Part shown: piece after piece, positions 1 through 5,996 of the stretch
How the letters are laid out: each line of letters opens with the position of its first letter
How positions within the stretch are numbered: position 1 is the first letter of the stretch
Source of the DNA: an uncultured Paracoccaceae bacterium
GTDB lineage: Bacteria; Pseudomonadota; Alphaproteobacteria; Rhodobacterales; Rhodobacteraceae
Assembly: GCA_937900975.1 (NCBI GenBank)
Contig: CALCPC010000639.1
Location: forward strand, 1 to 11,106
Direction: 5' to 3'
DNA: 11,106 nt
Position numbers and translations under genes: made by a program
Notes under the pieces: model-generated
What the model was told of the DNA's origin: nothing
What the model saw: only the letters and a program-made list of their open reading frames with translations
The model's database searches: none

Positions 1-539
1 GCGGGCACGATGAAGGCGATGCCCATGGCCAGCCCGCTCGGGACCCAGCCCTTGACCATCTCGGGCAGGACGGCCCGGACGAGCGGCAGGGCGATGCCGA
101 CCACCGCGCCGGCGACGACAGCCCTCAGCGCGCCGTCGGGCAGGCTGTCGAGGGGGGCGGTGGCGCGGCTTCTGCGACGCTCTTGGTGGAGACGGCGGTC
201 CATGCCACCGGCCCGTGTCCGCCCCGCTCCGGGAAAAAGCGTGGCAAAGCGGATCGCGTCGTCCCGCCGGCATTCAAAACAGGGGCGGTGGCCCGCGGCG
301 AGGGCCGTCGCCTCATCGAGAAAGAAAAGCTCCGTATAGCCCGGCCCCATCACGACGCGGTGGCGGTTTTTGAAGGCAAGCCGGCAGATCAGCCAGTGTT
401 TTGAGCGCCAGCGGGCGCGGCCGAGGCGGCGGTCGTCGGTGTGAAGCCGCCCGCCGCGGTTGCCCATCACCAGGCCGCGGGCGGGGTAGGCGACAATCTC
501 ACCGGTCGGTGTGACGCGGTTTTGAAGGGGGCTGGACAT
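1..539 (-). CDS. Conserved CxxC protein, partial, with an OPT-transporter-like C-terminus (possible chimera)
   Basis: An open frame runs from an ATG at 539-537 to the left edge without a stop (179 full codons visible). Residues 1 to about 138 resemble a small uncharacterised protein that I recall from Rhodobacterales: N-terminus MSSPLQNRVTPTGEIVAYPA, then MGPGYTELFFLDEATALAAG, then GHRPCFECRR with a C87-x-x-C90 pair like the Ada-type metal site, and an LPDGAL segment at 133-138. From about residue 139 the character changes to a hydrophobic segment followed by WVPSGLAMGIAFIVPA, which resembles the C-terminal membrane region of OPT-family oligopeptide/metal transporters. I know of no family with this fusion. 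The start codon is 29 bp from the divergent amidase start. Function is unknown. The start and the N-terminal family are fairly secure; the OPT part and the chimera reading are inference. Confidence 0.6.
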   Translation of the reverse strand, partial: MSSPLQNRVTPTGEIVAYPARGLVMGNRGGRLHTDDRRLGRARWRSKHWLICRLAFKNRHRVVMGPGYTELFFLDEATALAAGHRPCFECRRDDAIRFATLFPGAGRTRAGGMDRRLHQERRRSRATAPLDSLPDGALRAVVAGAVVGIALPLVRAVLPEMVKGWVPSGLAMGIAFIVP

Positions 540-568
540 GCCGGGGCGGCCTCGGGCAGGGGTTGGGG

Positions 569-1378
569 ATGGCGGTCGTCTCATACCCCTCGCCCAATTG
601 CAACGCCCGGCGGCAAGACCAGGCGCCGTCGCTGGTGGTGGTGCATTACACGGCGATGGCCAGTGCAGAGGCGGCGCTGGCGCGGCTTTGCGATCCGGCG
701 GCAGCGGTGTCGGCGCATTACCTTATCGGCGAAGATGGTCGTCTGTGGCAGCTGGTGCCCGAGGTTTTGCGGGCTTGGCATGCCGGTGCCGGGGCCTGGG
801 GGGATGTGGTCGACGTGAACTCCCACAGTATTGGGATCGAGCTTGCCAACCCTGGCGACCGACCCTTTGCGGCGGCGCAAATGCGCGCTTTGGAGGCTTT
901 GTTGGCCGGGGTCTTGGCGCGCTGGGGGATCCCGCCCGAGGGTGTGATCGGGCACCAGGACATGGCCCCGTCGCGGAAAAGCGACCCCGGGCCGCGTTTT
1001 GATTGGCGCCGGCTTGCGCGTGGGGGGGTGAGCGTGTGGCCCGAGCCCGGGTTTGGCGGGGACGGCGCGGCGGATGCGTCGGCTTTGGGGCCGCGGTTTG
1101 CGGCGGCTTTTGGGCCGCGGTTCGCGCCGTCTTTGGGGCCGCGGTTTGCGGCGGCTTTTGGGCCGCGGTTCGCGGCGGCGGCACACCGCTTTGGCTATCG
1201 GGGCGACGGGGCGGCGGTTTTGGCGGCTTTTCGGGCGCGGTTTCGCCCGGGCGTGTCGGGCGCCTTGGGCCCTGGGGACGTTCGCGCGATCGAGGCGTTG
1301 GCCGGGCTGGCGCCGGGGCGGGGCGGCCAGGCTTTCGCACCGGTTGCAGCGCCGGGGCCGCCTGCGCAGGGCCGTTGA
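569..1378 (+). CDS. N-acetylmuramoyl-L-alanine amidase, AmpD/AmiD type (Amidase_2)
   Basis: This is a zinc amidase that cuts the bond between N-acetylmuramic acid and the stem peptide L-alanine, in peptidoglycan turnover or recycling. ATG 569 is preferred because AGGGG at 558-562 sits 6 bp upstream; an in-frame TTG at 563 is possible. The product is 269 aa. The Amidase_2 fold covers about residues 20-142. Expected zinc ligands are H26 (VVHYTA), H129 and D139 (GHQDMAPSRKSDPG), with E91 (GIELANPG) and K137 near the active site. A C-terminal helical segment (about 206-246) resembles the small wall-binding region of AmiD-like enzymes. Between the two lies a low-complexity insert of four GPRFAxxx units (about 173-204) encoded by a DNA tandem repeat. 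No signal peptide is evident, so it may be cytoplasmic like AmpD; AmiD versus AmpD cannot be settled. Genes of this kind often precede rnpB and the dcw cluster in Rhodobacterales. Confidence 0.9.
   Translation: MAVVSYPSPNCNARRQDQAPSLVVVHYTAMASAEAALARLCDPAAAVSAHYLIGEDGRLWQLVPEVLRAWHAGAGAWGDVVDVNSHSIGIELANPGDRPFAAAQMRALEALLAGVLARWGIPPEGVIGHQDMAPSRKSDPGPRFDWRRLARGGVSVWPEPGFGGDGAADASALGPRFAAAFGPRFAPSLGPRFAAAFGPRFAAAAHRFGYRGDGAAVLAAFRARFRPGVSGALGPGDVRAIEALAGLAPGRGGQAFAPVAAPGPPAQGR
1085..1180 (+). repeat. In-frame minisatellite, four 24-bp units (two 48-bp units)
   Basis: There are four consecutive 24-bp units (1085-1108, 1109-1132, 1133-1156, 1157-1180). Units 1 and 3 are identical, and the two 48-bp halves differ at only three positions. 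Each unit encodes (L/F)GPRFAxx, so the amidase gains a linker of about 32 residues without a frameshift. The pattern suggests a recent 48-bp duplication by slippage in very GC-rich DNA; short-read mis-assembly of copy number is also possible. Confidence 0.9.
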
Positions 1379-1430
1379 GCGGCGCGTGCCCCACCCACCC
1401 ACGCGCCGCACAACGGCCCTGCGCAGGCGG
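1358..1430. repeat. Long near-perfect inverted repeat overlapping the amidase stop codon
   Basis: The left arm 1358-1388 and right arm 1400-1430 are 31 bp each, with one mismatch and an 11-base loop (ccccacccacc). The left arm includes the amidase TGA at 1376-1378. As RNA it would form a very stable hairpin. No T-run follows on the plus strand, so it is not a canonical intrinsic terminator. It could stabilise the 3' end of the amidase mRNA or insulate amidase transcription from rnpB. A fold-back assembly artefact should also be considered, given the one in rsmH. Confidence 0.85.
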
Positions 1431-1432
1431 GG

Positions 1433-1461
1433 TTGCGGCGACGGCGTTCTACGCCTAAGCG
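1433..1461 (+). promoter_or_regulatory. Candidate rnpB promoter
   Basis: TTGCGG (1433-1438) and TAAGCG (1456-1461) are separated by 17 bp. They sit 7 bp before the inferred 5' end of the RNase P RNA at about 1468. The spacing is right but the -10 match is poor, so this is a positional guess. Confidence 0.25.
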
Positions 1462-1467
1462 AGCATT

Positions 1468-1843
1468 GTGCGGATGGCTGGATGGTCGCGGTGCAGCGCA
1501 TCGAGGAAAGTCCGGACTCCATGGAGCAGCGGCGCCGGGTAACGCCCGGCCAGCGCAAGCTGAGGGATAGCGCCACAGAGAAGAGACCGCCCCGGGCCAC
1601 CGGGGCAAGGGTGAAACGGTGGGGTAAGAGCCCACCGCGGTCCGGGCAACCGGGCCGGCATGGCAAGCCCCGCCGGGAGCAAGGCCAAATAGGGATCGCG
1701 CGGGGCCTTTGGCCCCGGGGGCTGCTTCACCCCCAGCAGGTCCGGGTTGGCTGCCAGAGGTCCGCGGCGACGCGGGCCCAAGATGAATGGCCATCGGGGG
1801 CGCACGCGCCCTGACAGAATCCGGCTTACAGGCCATCCGCACC
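1468..1843 (+). ncRNA. rnpB: RNase P RNA (bacterial type A)
   Basis: This is the catalytic RNA of ribonuclease P, which removes 5' leaders from precursor tRNAs together with the RnpA protein. Conserved blocks occur in the expected order: GAGGAAAGTCCGG (1503-1515), the ACAGAGAAGAGACCGCC region (about 1575-1591), GGTAAGAGCCCACCG (about 1623-1637), GAGCAAGGCCAAATAGG (about 1677-1693), AGATGAATGGCC near 1781, and GACAGAATCCGGCTTACAGG (1813-1832). Helix P1 closes the molecule: GTGCGGATGGC (1468-1478) is exactly complementary to GCCATCCGCAC (1832-1842). The length of about 376 nt is normal for alphaproteobacteria. The exact ends are inferred from P1 and may be off by a few bases. The GGGTTGG near 1744-1750 is a candidate for the loop that contacts the tRNA CCA end. 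Confidence 0.97.
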
Positions 1844-1846
1844 GGC

Positions 1847-1867
1847 GCGTGGGAAACCGTCCCACGC
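1847..1867 (+). terminator. Hairpin just after rnpB, possible terminator or 3' processing signal
   Basis: GCGTGGGA (1847-1854) and TCCCACGC (1860-1867) form a perfect 8-bp stem with a 5-base loop, starting 4-5 bp after the P1 helix of rnpB. No T-run follows directly; the nearest is TTTTT near 1895. It fits an end-of-transcript structure for rnpB, but intrinsic termination is not proven. Confidence 0.45.
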
Positions 1868-2096
1868 GGCCGTCCCCACAGCGCATTCGGCGCATGTTTT
1901 TCCCGTCAGATGGCGTTCCGAGCTGGTTTTCCGCCTATGGCGTGGGTTTGCGTGGGCTGATCCCTCTTGGGCTTACTGCCCTTTATTTCGTAGTTTTGGG
2001 CTCAAAGACGTCTAGATATAGTCGTCTGCGCCAGTCGGCTTGGTCGCTACTTCTGAAGTGTAGCCGTTTCAGGCGAATTTCTTCACTTTGGTACAT
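1868..2096. other. Intergenic stretch without a recognisable gene, relatively AT-rich
   Basis: No credible coding region was found on either strand; the open frames here lack family features and a convincing ribosome site. From about 1890 the sequence becomes clearly less GC-rich than the genes on both sides. It contains a small inverted repeat (AGACG 2006-2010 with CGTCT 2023-2027) and a candidate -10 box. It is best read as regulatory DNA upstream of the mraZ leader, or the remnant of an old insertion. Confidence 0.5.
1994..2022 (+). promoter_or_regulatory. Weak promoter candidate upstream of the mraZ leader
   Basis: TATAGT (2017-2022) matches the -10 consensus at five of six positions in an AT-rich stretch. 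The best -35 at 17-bp spacing is TTTTGG (1994-1999), which is poor. Transcription from here would begin near 2029, about 350 bp before mraZ. This would be longer than the leader reported for R. sphaeroides, so a start nearer 2115-2140 is at least as likely. Confidence 0.2.
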
Positions 2097-2136
2097 AGTT
2101 TCCCATTGATTTCCATCTGATCCTATGGCACACCAT
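2087..2136 (-). promoter_or_regulatory. 10-bp-periodic ATGG repeats, possible MraZ boxes
   Basis: Read on the minus strand from 2136 to 2087, five adjacent decamers begin ATGG, ATAG, ATGG, ATGG and ATGT: ATGGTGTGCC, ATAGGATCAG, ATGGAAATCA, ATGGGAAACT, ATGTACCAAA. MraZ of E. coli binds TGGGN motifs repeated every 10 bp at the dcw promoter. Here only one unit is a full TGGG; the others are degenerate. The position matches where the leader promoter should lie, so an autoregulatory MraZ site is plausible but unproven. Confidence 0.35.
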
Positions 2137-2345
2137 CCCCATCGGACGGGCGCACAGAAAAAGCGCGGGCACCAGACCCACCCAAATTACGACCTTGGCA
2201 GGCTTCATACAGGCGCGCCCCATCCCGATACCAAGAAGACGGACCGGTCCGGGGCGACCCCGCACAAAGACGAACATGCCCCGCCGGACCAGGCCAACGC
2301 GGCCAGTGGCGGATCGCGCAAGAGGCGGCGCGATCCGCCTTTTTT
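2136..2345 (+). ncRNA. upsM: UpsM-like leader sRNA upstream of mraZ
   Basis: In Rhodobacter sphaeroides the dcw operon has a 5' UTR of 268 nt. Partial termination inside it releases the sRNA UpsM, reported as about 206 nt and as a feature of Rhodobacteraceae. This window has the same architecture: a long non-coding leader, local hairpins (for example CGGGG 2250-2254 with CCCCG 2258-2262) and a strong terminator ending at 2345, just before mraZ. The 3' end is read directly from the terminator. The 5' end given here is only an estimate from the known length. The symbol rests on position and architecture; I could not align it to the R. sphaeroides RNA. Confidence 0.55.
2308..2345 (+). terminator. 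Strong rho-independent terminator in the mraZ leader
   Basis: GGCGGATCGCGC (2308-2319) and GCGCGATCCGCC (2328-2339) form a perfect 12-bp stem with an 8-base loop, followed directly by six T (2340-2345). It lies 36 bp before the mraZ start. No promoter is visible between it and the gene, so the dcw operon must be transcribed by read-through, as in the UpsM arrangement. Confidence 0.93.
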
Positions 2346-2381
2346 CCGCCAAGGCCACGCGGCGCAGGAGCAGGCGAAGAG

Positions 2382-2885
2382 GTGGCACGGCGCTTTCGAG
2401 GCGAATGGGTCCACAAGGTGGACACGAAGGGGCGGGTCTCGATCCCCGCGCCGTTTCGCCGTGCGTTGGAGGCCGGCGATCCCGACTGGCAGCCCGACGG
2501 CCAGCCGAACCTGATCCTGATCTATGGCCGGCCCGGAAAGACCTGTCTTGAGGGGTACTCCGTCCAATCCATGGAGGAGCTTGACGACCAGATCGCCGCG
2601 ATGCCCCGTTTCTCGCGGGAGCGGGAGGCGCTGGAGCGGCTGCTCAACACCCAATCGCTGCAGCTTCAGGTCGACGAGAACGGTCGCATCGTGTTGAGCG
2701 CGCGGCTGCGCGAGAAGGCGCGGCTGGGCAAGGACGCCCTGATCGCGGGCATGGGCGAGCGGTTTCAGATCTGGGATCCCGCGACCTTCGCGGCCGATCA
2801 GGCCGAAATCGACACATGGCTGTCACACCAGGCGGAGGCGGAGGATCCCTTTGCCTTGCGCGACCGGGCGCGGCAAGGGGGGTGA
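2382..2885 (+). CDS. mraZ: Transcriptional regulator MraZ
   Basis: MraZ is the first gene of the dcw cluster, a DNA-binding protein that represses its own operon in E. coli. The product is 167 aa, near the upper end for the family, with a tandem pair of SpoVT/AbrB-like MraZ domains. Each has the conserved DxxGR element: DTKGR at 14-18 followed by VSIPAPFR, and DENGR at 98-102 followed by [14 protein letters not shown]. The C-terminal part keeps the FQIWDPATF signature (128-136). The start is GTG at 2382; AGGAG at 2366-2370 lies 11 bp upstream, a slightly long spacing. The gene follows the leader terminator at 2308-2345, so expression probably depends on read-through. Its stop is one base before the rsmH start. 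The C-terminal tail after about residue 145 is acidic and poorly conserved. Confidence 0.97.
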   Translation: MARRFRGEWVHKVDTKGRVSIPAPFRRALEAGDPDWQPDGQPNLILIYGRPGKTCLEGYSVQSMEELDDQIAAMPRFSREREALERLLNTQSLQLQVDENGRIVLSARLREKARLGKDALIAGMGERFQIWDPATFAADQAEIDTWLSHQAEAEDPFALRDRARQGG

Positions 2886-2886
2886 G

Positions 2887-3916
2887 GTGGCAAGCCTTGG
2901 CCCGCCTGCGCATATCCCCGTGCTGTTGCAGCCGATTTTGGGGCGGGTGGCGCCGGTCACGGGCCGCTGGCTGGACGCGACGCTTGGCGATGGCGGGTAT
3001 ACCCGCGCGCTGCTGGATGCCGGGGCGGGGGCTGTGATCGCGCTCGACCGCGACCCAGAGGCGCATGCCCGCGCCGCGGCCTGGGCGCCGGACTATGGCG
3101 CGCGGCTGACGCTGGTCGAGGCGCCGTTTTCGACGCTGGAGACGGCGGCGGGCGGGGCGCTTGACGGGGTGGTTTTCGACATCGGCGTCTCGTCGATGCA
3201 GATCGATCAGGGCGCGCGCGGGTTTTCCTTCCAAAAGGACGGGCCGCTTGACATGCGTATGGGCCGGACCGGTGTTCTGTCGTGTGCTCTTCCGATCTCG
3301 CATCCGGACCGGTCCGGATGCGGTGGCGCTGATCGACCGGCTGCCGGAGGCGGAGCTTGCCGACATTCTGTACCAATACGGAGAGGAACGGGCGGCGCGG
3401 CGGATCGCGCGCCGCATCGTCGCGGCGCGGGCAGAGGCGCCGATCACGGGCACTCGGGCGTTGGCCCGGCTGATCGAAAGCGCGCTGCCACCAGCGCGCC
3501 CGGGCCAGCCGCATCCCGCCACCCGCAGCTTTCAGGCGCTGCGCATAGCGGTCAATGATGAGCTGGGGGAACTTGCCGCGGCGCTGGCCGCGGCAGAGCG
3601 TGCTCTGGCGCCGGAGGGTTGGCGTGTCGTGGTCACGTTCCACTCGCTGGAAGACCGGATCGTCAAACGCTTTCTCCAGATCGCCAGCGGACACGCGGCG
3701 CGGGGCAGTCGCTATGCCCCTGAAACTGTCGAGGCGCCACCGCGGTTCACGCTGGCCCCGCGCAAGGCCGTGCTGCCGAGCGCGGCGGAGATCGAGGCCA
3801 ATCCGCGCGCGCGCTCGGCCAAGCTGCGGCTTGCGCGGCGCACGACCGCGCCATCGGTGCGGCTGGACCCGCGGCGGCTGGGTCTGCCGCCCTTGGCCCT
3901 CGGGGGGCGGCGATGA
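2887..3916 (+). CDS. rsmH: 16S rRNA (cytosine(1402)-N(4))-methyltransferase RsmH, frame broken by a 40-bp adapter-bearing insertion
   Basis: RsmH (MraW) uses S-adenosylmethionine to methylate N4 of C1402 in the ribosomal decoding centre. The start is GTG 2887, preceded by a G-rich ribosome site at 2876-2882. The first part (2887-3273, 129 codons) has [10 protein letters not shown] (9-18), the SAM-binding [14 protein letters not shown] (30-43), FDIGVSS (97-103) and [15 protein letters not shown] (111-125). Translation then enters foreign sequence (VLSCALPIS) and stops out of frame at 3558. The rest continues in another frame from 3314 with [27 protein letters not shown] and [13 protein letters not shown] to the stop at 3914-3916. 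Deleting 3274-3313 joins the halves as [11 protein letters not shown] and gives 329 aa, a normal length. The true organism almost certainly has an intact gene. Confidence 0.95.
3274..3313. other. Illumina adapter-containing insertion (assembly artefact) inside rsmH
   Basis: Bases 3281-3298 read CGTGTGCTCTTCCGATCT, identical to the 3' end of the Illumina TruSeq read-2 adapter; 3274-3298 as a whole matches it at 23 of 25 positions. The ten bases after 3303 repeat those before 3274 (CCGGACCGGT at 3264-3273 and 3304-3313). Segment 3299-3322 is a perfect 24-bp palindrome, as expected from a fold-back copy of the flanking DNA. The 40 bp shift the frame by one base. In translation it gives the CALPIS and VLFRS strings familiar from adapter-contaminated metagenome proteins. 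Confidence 0.96.
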
Positions 3917-4251
3917 AGACATGTCTCACACTTCTTGGTTTGGCGCTTCTGGTGGCGATTGCGACCTGGGCCTACGACATCAACTACGACACACGGGATG
4001 CGGCGCGCCGGGTGGACGATCTGCGCCAAGACATCGCGGCAGAGCGTGCGACGCTGGCCGTTCTGCGTGCCGAATGGGCTTATTTGAACCGGCCCGACAG
4101 GCTGCGCGCCTTGGCTGAGCGGCACTTCCCCGATCTGATGCTGATGTCGCTTGACGCAGATCACTTTGCCGATCCCGACCGGCTGCCTTGGCCACCCGAT
4201 GAGGATCTGCCGATCTTTGACGTCGATGGCATGATCGAGGTCCGGCAATGA
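3913..4251 (+). CDS. ftsL: Cell division protein FtsL
   Basis: FtsL is a small bitopic inner-membrane protein of the divisome that forms a complex with FtsB and FtsQ and helps to activate septal synthesis by FtsWI. The product is 112 aa, usual for alphaproteobacteria. A transmembrane segment lies at about residues 3-20 ([18 protein letters not shown]) with a very short cytoplasmic end. A predicted periplasmic coiled coil follows at about 26-56 ([20 protein letters not shown]). The [15 protein letters not shown] motif (58-72) is typical of FtsL. The ATG at 3913 overlaps the rsmH stop by four bases (ATGA), and its own stop overlaps the ftsI start the same way, which suggests translational coupling. 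Sequence conservation is low in this family; the call rests on motif, topology and position. Confidence 0.93.
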   Translation: MKTCLTLLGLALLVAIATWAYDINYDTRDAARRVDDLRQDIAAERATLAVLRAEWAYLNRPDRLRALAERHFPDLMLMSLDADHFADPDRLPWPPDEDLPIFDVDGMIEVRQ

Positions 4252-5996
4252 TCCGCGTCCCGCTGCGGCCTTTGGCGCGCGTGCTGCGCGCGCGCGCCGA
4301 TGGCGAAGACCCCGACCGGATCGAGGCAGAGGCCCGTGCGGCGCGGATGCGCGCCCGCCAGCGCGCGGAACGGCTGCGCGCAGAGCGGCGGCTTTTCCTT
4401 CTTGCCGGCACGTTTCTTTTGGCCTTTGGCGTGGTCGGGGGGCGTATGGCGATGGTTGCGGCCAGCCCCCCCGCCGAGGCCGGCTCGGGCTTTTCGCACC
4501 CTGCCATCGCCAGCCAGCGGGCGGATATCTTGGATGCCGAAGGGCGGATCCTCGCGACCAATCTCGCCACCCATTCGCTCTATGCGCAAACCCGCGATCT
4601 GGTAGATCCCGAGGCCGCGGCGCTGGGGCTGGCGCGCATCTTTCCCGATCTCGACGCGGACGCGCTGCGTAAGGCTTTCTCCCGCCGAAAGTTTGTCTGG
4701 ATCAAGCTTTCGCTTTCGCCCGAACAACGCCAAGCCGTGCACGACTTGGGCGAGCCTGGGCTTTTGTTCGGCCCGCGGGAAATCCGGCTTTACCCCAATG
4801 GGCGGATTGCCGCGCATATCCTTGGCGGCACCCGCTTCGGCGATCAGGGGGTGCATGCGGCCGAGATCATCGGCACAGCGGGGGTTGAGCTGCGCTTCGA
4901 TGCGTTTTTGCGCGATCCAAACGCAGGCGGGCGGCCGCTGCAGCTTTCCATCGATTTGTCGGTACAGGCGGCGGTTGAAAGCGGTTTGGCCGGCGGCAGG
5001 GCGAGCATGAATGCCAAAGCGGCCTCTGCCGTTTTGATGGAGGCCGCGACCGGGCGGGTTGTGGCGATGGCCTCGCTGCCCGATTTCGATCCCAACAGCC
5101 GCCCCCGCATCACCGGCAAAGCAGCCGACAGCCCGGTTTTCAACCGCGCGGCACAAGGGGTGTACGAGGTCGGCTCCTCGCTTAAGATCGTAACGGCGGC
5201 CCTGGCGATGGAGGCGGGGCTGGCCAACCCGTCGACCATGATCGACACGGCGGGACCGCTGCGCATCGACGGGTTTCGGATCCGCGATTTTCATGATCAT
5301 GGGCCGCAGTTGAGCCTGCGCGACGTGATTGTCGAAAGCTCGAACATCGGCACGTCACACCTGGCCGTCCAGGCCGGAACCGCCCGGCAAAAGGCGTTTT
5401 TGGCAGCGCTCGGCCTGACCGAGCCCGTGCCAGTCGAACTGCCCGAAGCGCGCCGTGCCGCACCGCTTTTGCCCAATCCCTGGACCAAGCTTTCGACCAT
5501 GACCGTCTCTTACGGCCACGGGCTGGCGGTGACGCCGCTGCATGTCGCGGCGGCCTATGCCAGCCTTGTCAATGGCGGGCGGCGGGTGCAGCCGACCTTG
5601 CTGGCCACGCCGCAGCCCTTGGGGCCGCGCGTCGTCTCGGAAGCCGTGTCGCGCGATATCCGGCGGATGTTGCGCGCAGTGGTGACAGAGGGGACGGCCT
5701 CGCTTGGCGAAGTGCCAGGATACCGGGTCGGGGGAAAAACCGGCACGGCCGACAAGCCCAACGATCGCGGCAGCTATCACGACGACAAAGTGCTGGCGAC
5801 CTTCGCGGCGGTCTTTCCCGCCGACGACCCCGCCTATGTGCTGGTGGTGACGCTGGACGAACCCGTGGACCGCACGGGCCGCAAACCCCGGCGCACGGCC
5901 GGCTGGACGGCGGTGCCGGTCACGGCCGAGATCATCCGCCGGATCGCGCCGTTGATGAATATGGCGCCACTGCCTAAACAGGGGCGCGCGCCATGA
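4248..5996 (+). CDS. ftsI: Peptidoglycan D,D-transpeptidase FtsI (PBP3)
   Basis: FtsI is the class B penicillin-binding protein that cross-links septal peptidoglycan with its partner FtsW. The product is 582 aa, the usual size. A charged cytoplasmic N-terminus (1-48) precedes one membrane anchor (about 49-72, FLLAGTFLLAFGVVGGRMAM). The pedestal/dimerisation domain begins near RADILDAEGRILATNL (91-106). The transpeptidase domain carries all three catalytic motifs: S310-S-L-K313 (nucleophile S310), S364-S-N366, and K497-T-G-T500 in VGGKTGTADKPN. The SxxK context is GSSLKIV rather than the more common GSTFKI, a mild variation. No PASTA domain is present, as expected for this group. Its start overlaps the ftsL stop by four bases and its stop overlaps the murE ATG by four bases. 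Confidence 0.97.
   Translation: MIRVPLRPLARVLRARADGEDPDRIEAEARAARMRARQRAERLRAERRLFLLAGTFLLAFGVVGGRMAMVAASPPAEAGSGFSHPAIASQRADILDAEGRILATNLATHSLYAQTRDLVDPEAAALGLARIFPDLDADALRKAFSRRKFVWIKLSLSPEQRQAVHDLGEPGLLFGPREIRLYPNGRIAAHILGGTRFGDQGVHAAEIIGTAGVELRFDAFLRDPNAGGRPLQLSIDLSVQAAVESGLAGGRASMNAKAASAVLMEAATGRVVAMASLPDFDPNSRPRITGKAADSPVFNRAAQGVYEVGSSLKIVTAALAMEAGLANPSTMIDTAGPLRIDGFRIRDFHDHGPQLSLRDVIVESSNIGTSHLAVQAGTARQKAFLAALGLTEPVPVELPEARRAAPLLPNPWTKLSTMTVSYGHGLAVTPLHVAAAYASLVNGGRRVQPTLLATPQPLGPRVVSEAVSRDIRRMLRAVVTEGTASLGEVPGYRVGGKTGTADKPNDRGSYHDDKVLATFAAVFPADDPAYVLVVTLDEPVDRTGRKPRRTAGWTAVPVTAEIIRRIAPLMNMAPLPKQGRAP

Noticed and set aside
581..1666. Long minus-strand open frame of 361 codons
   Set aside because: It is antisense to the amidase and rnpB, arginine/proline-rich with no family features, and typical of spurious frames in GC-rich DNA.
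1468..1843. tmRNA or SRP RNA instead of RNase P RNA
   Set aside because: The conserved blocks and the closing P1 helix are specific to RNase P RNA; no tRNA-like end or tag frame exists.
1747..2109. Plus-strand open frame covering the rnpB end and the AT-rich spacer
   Set aside because: It starts inside the RNase P RNA, has no ribosome site and the protein has no recognisable character.
2240..2252. CGGACCGGTCCGG shared with the native rsmH palindrome (3305-3317)
   Set aside because: A 13-base GC-only-type palindrome recurring twice in such GC-rich DNA can be chance; only two copies and no shared context.
3264..3317. Programmed frameshift or intein-like element in rsmH
   Set aside because: The inserted bases match a sequencing adapter and a local fold-back copy; no slippery site or protein domain is present.
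3161..3916. A separate downstream gene with its own start inside rsmH
   Set aside because: Its early residues come from the shadow frame and the adapter; from 3314 on it is simply the C-terminal two thirds of RsmH.
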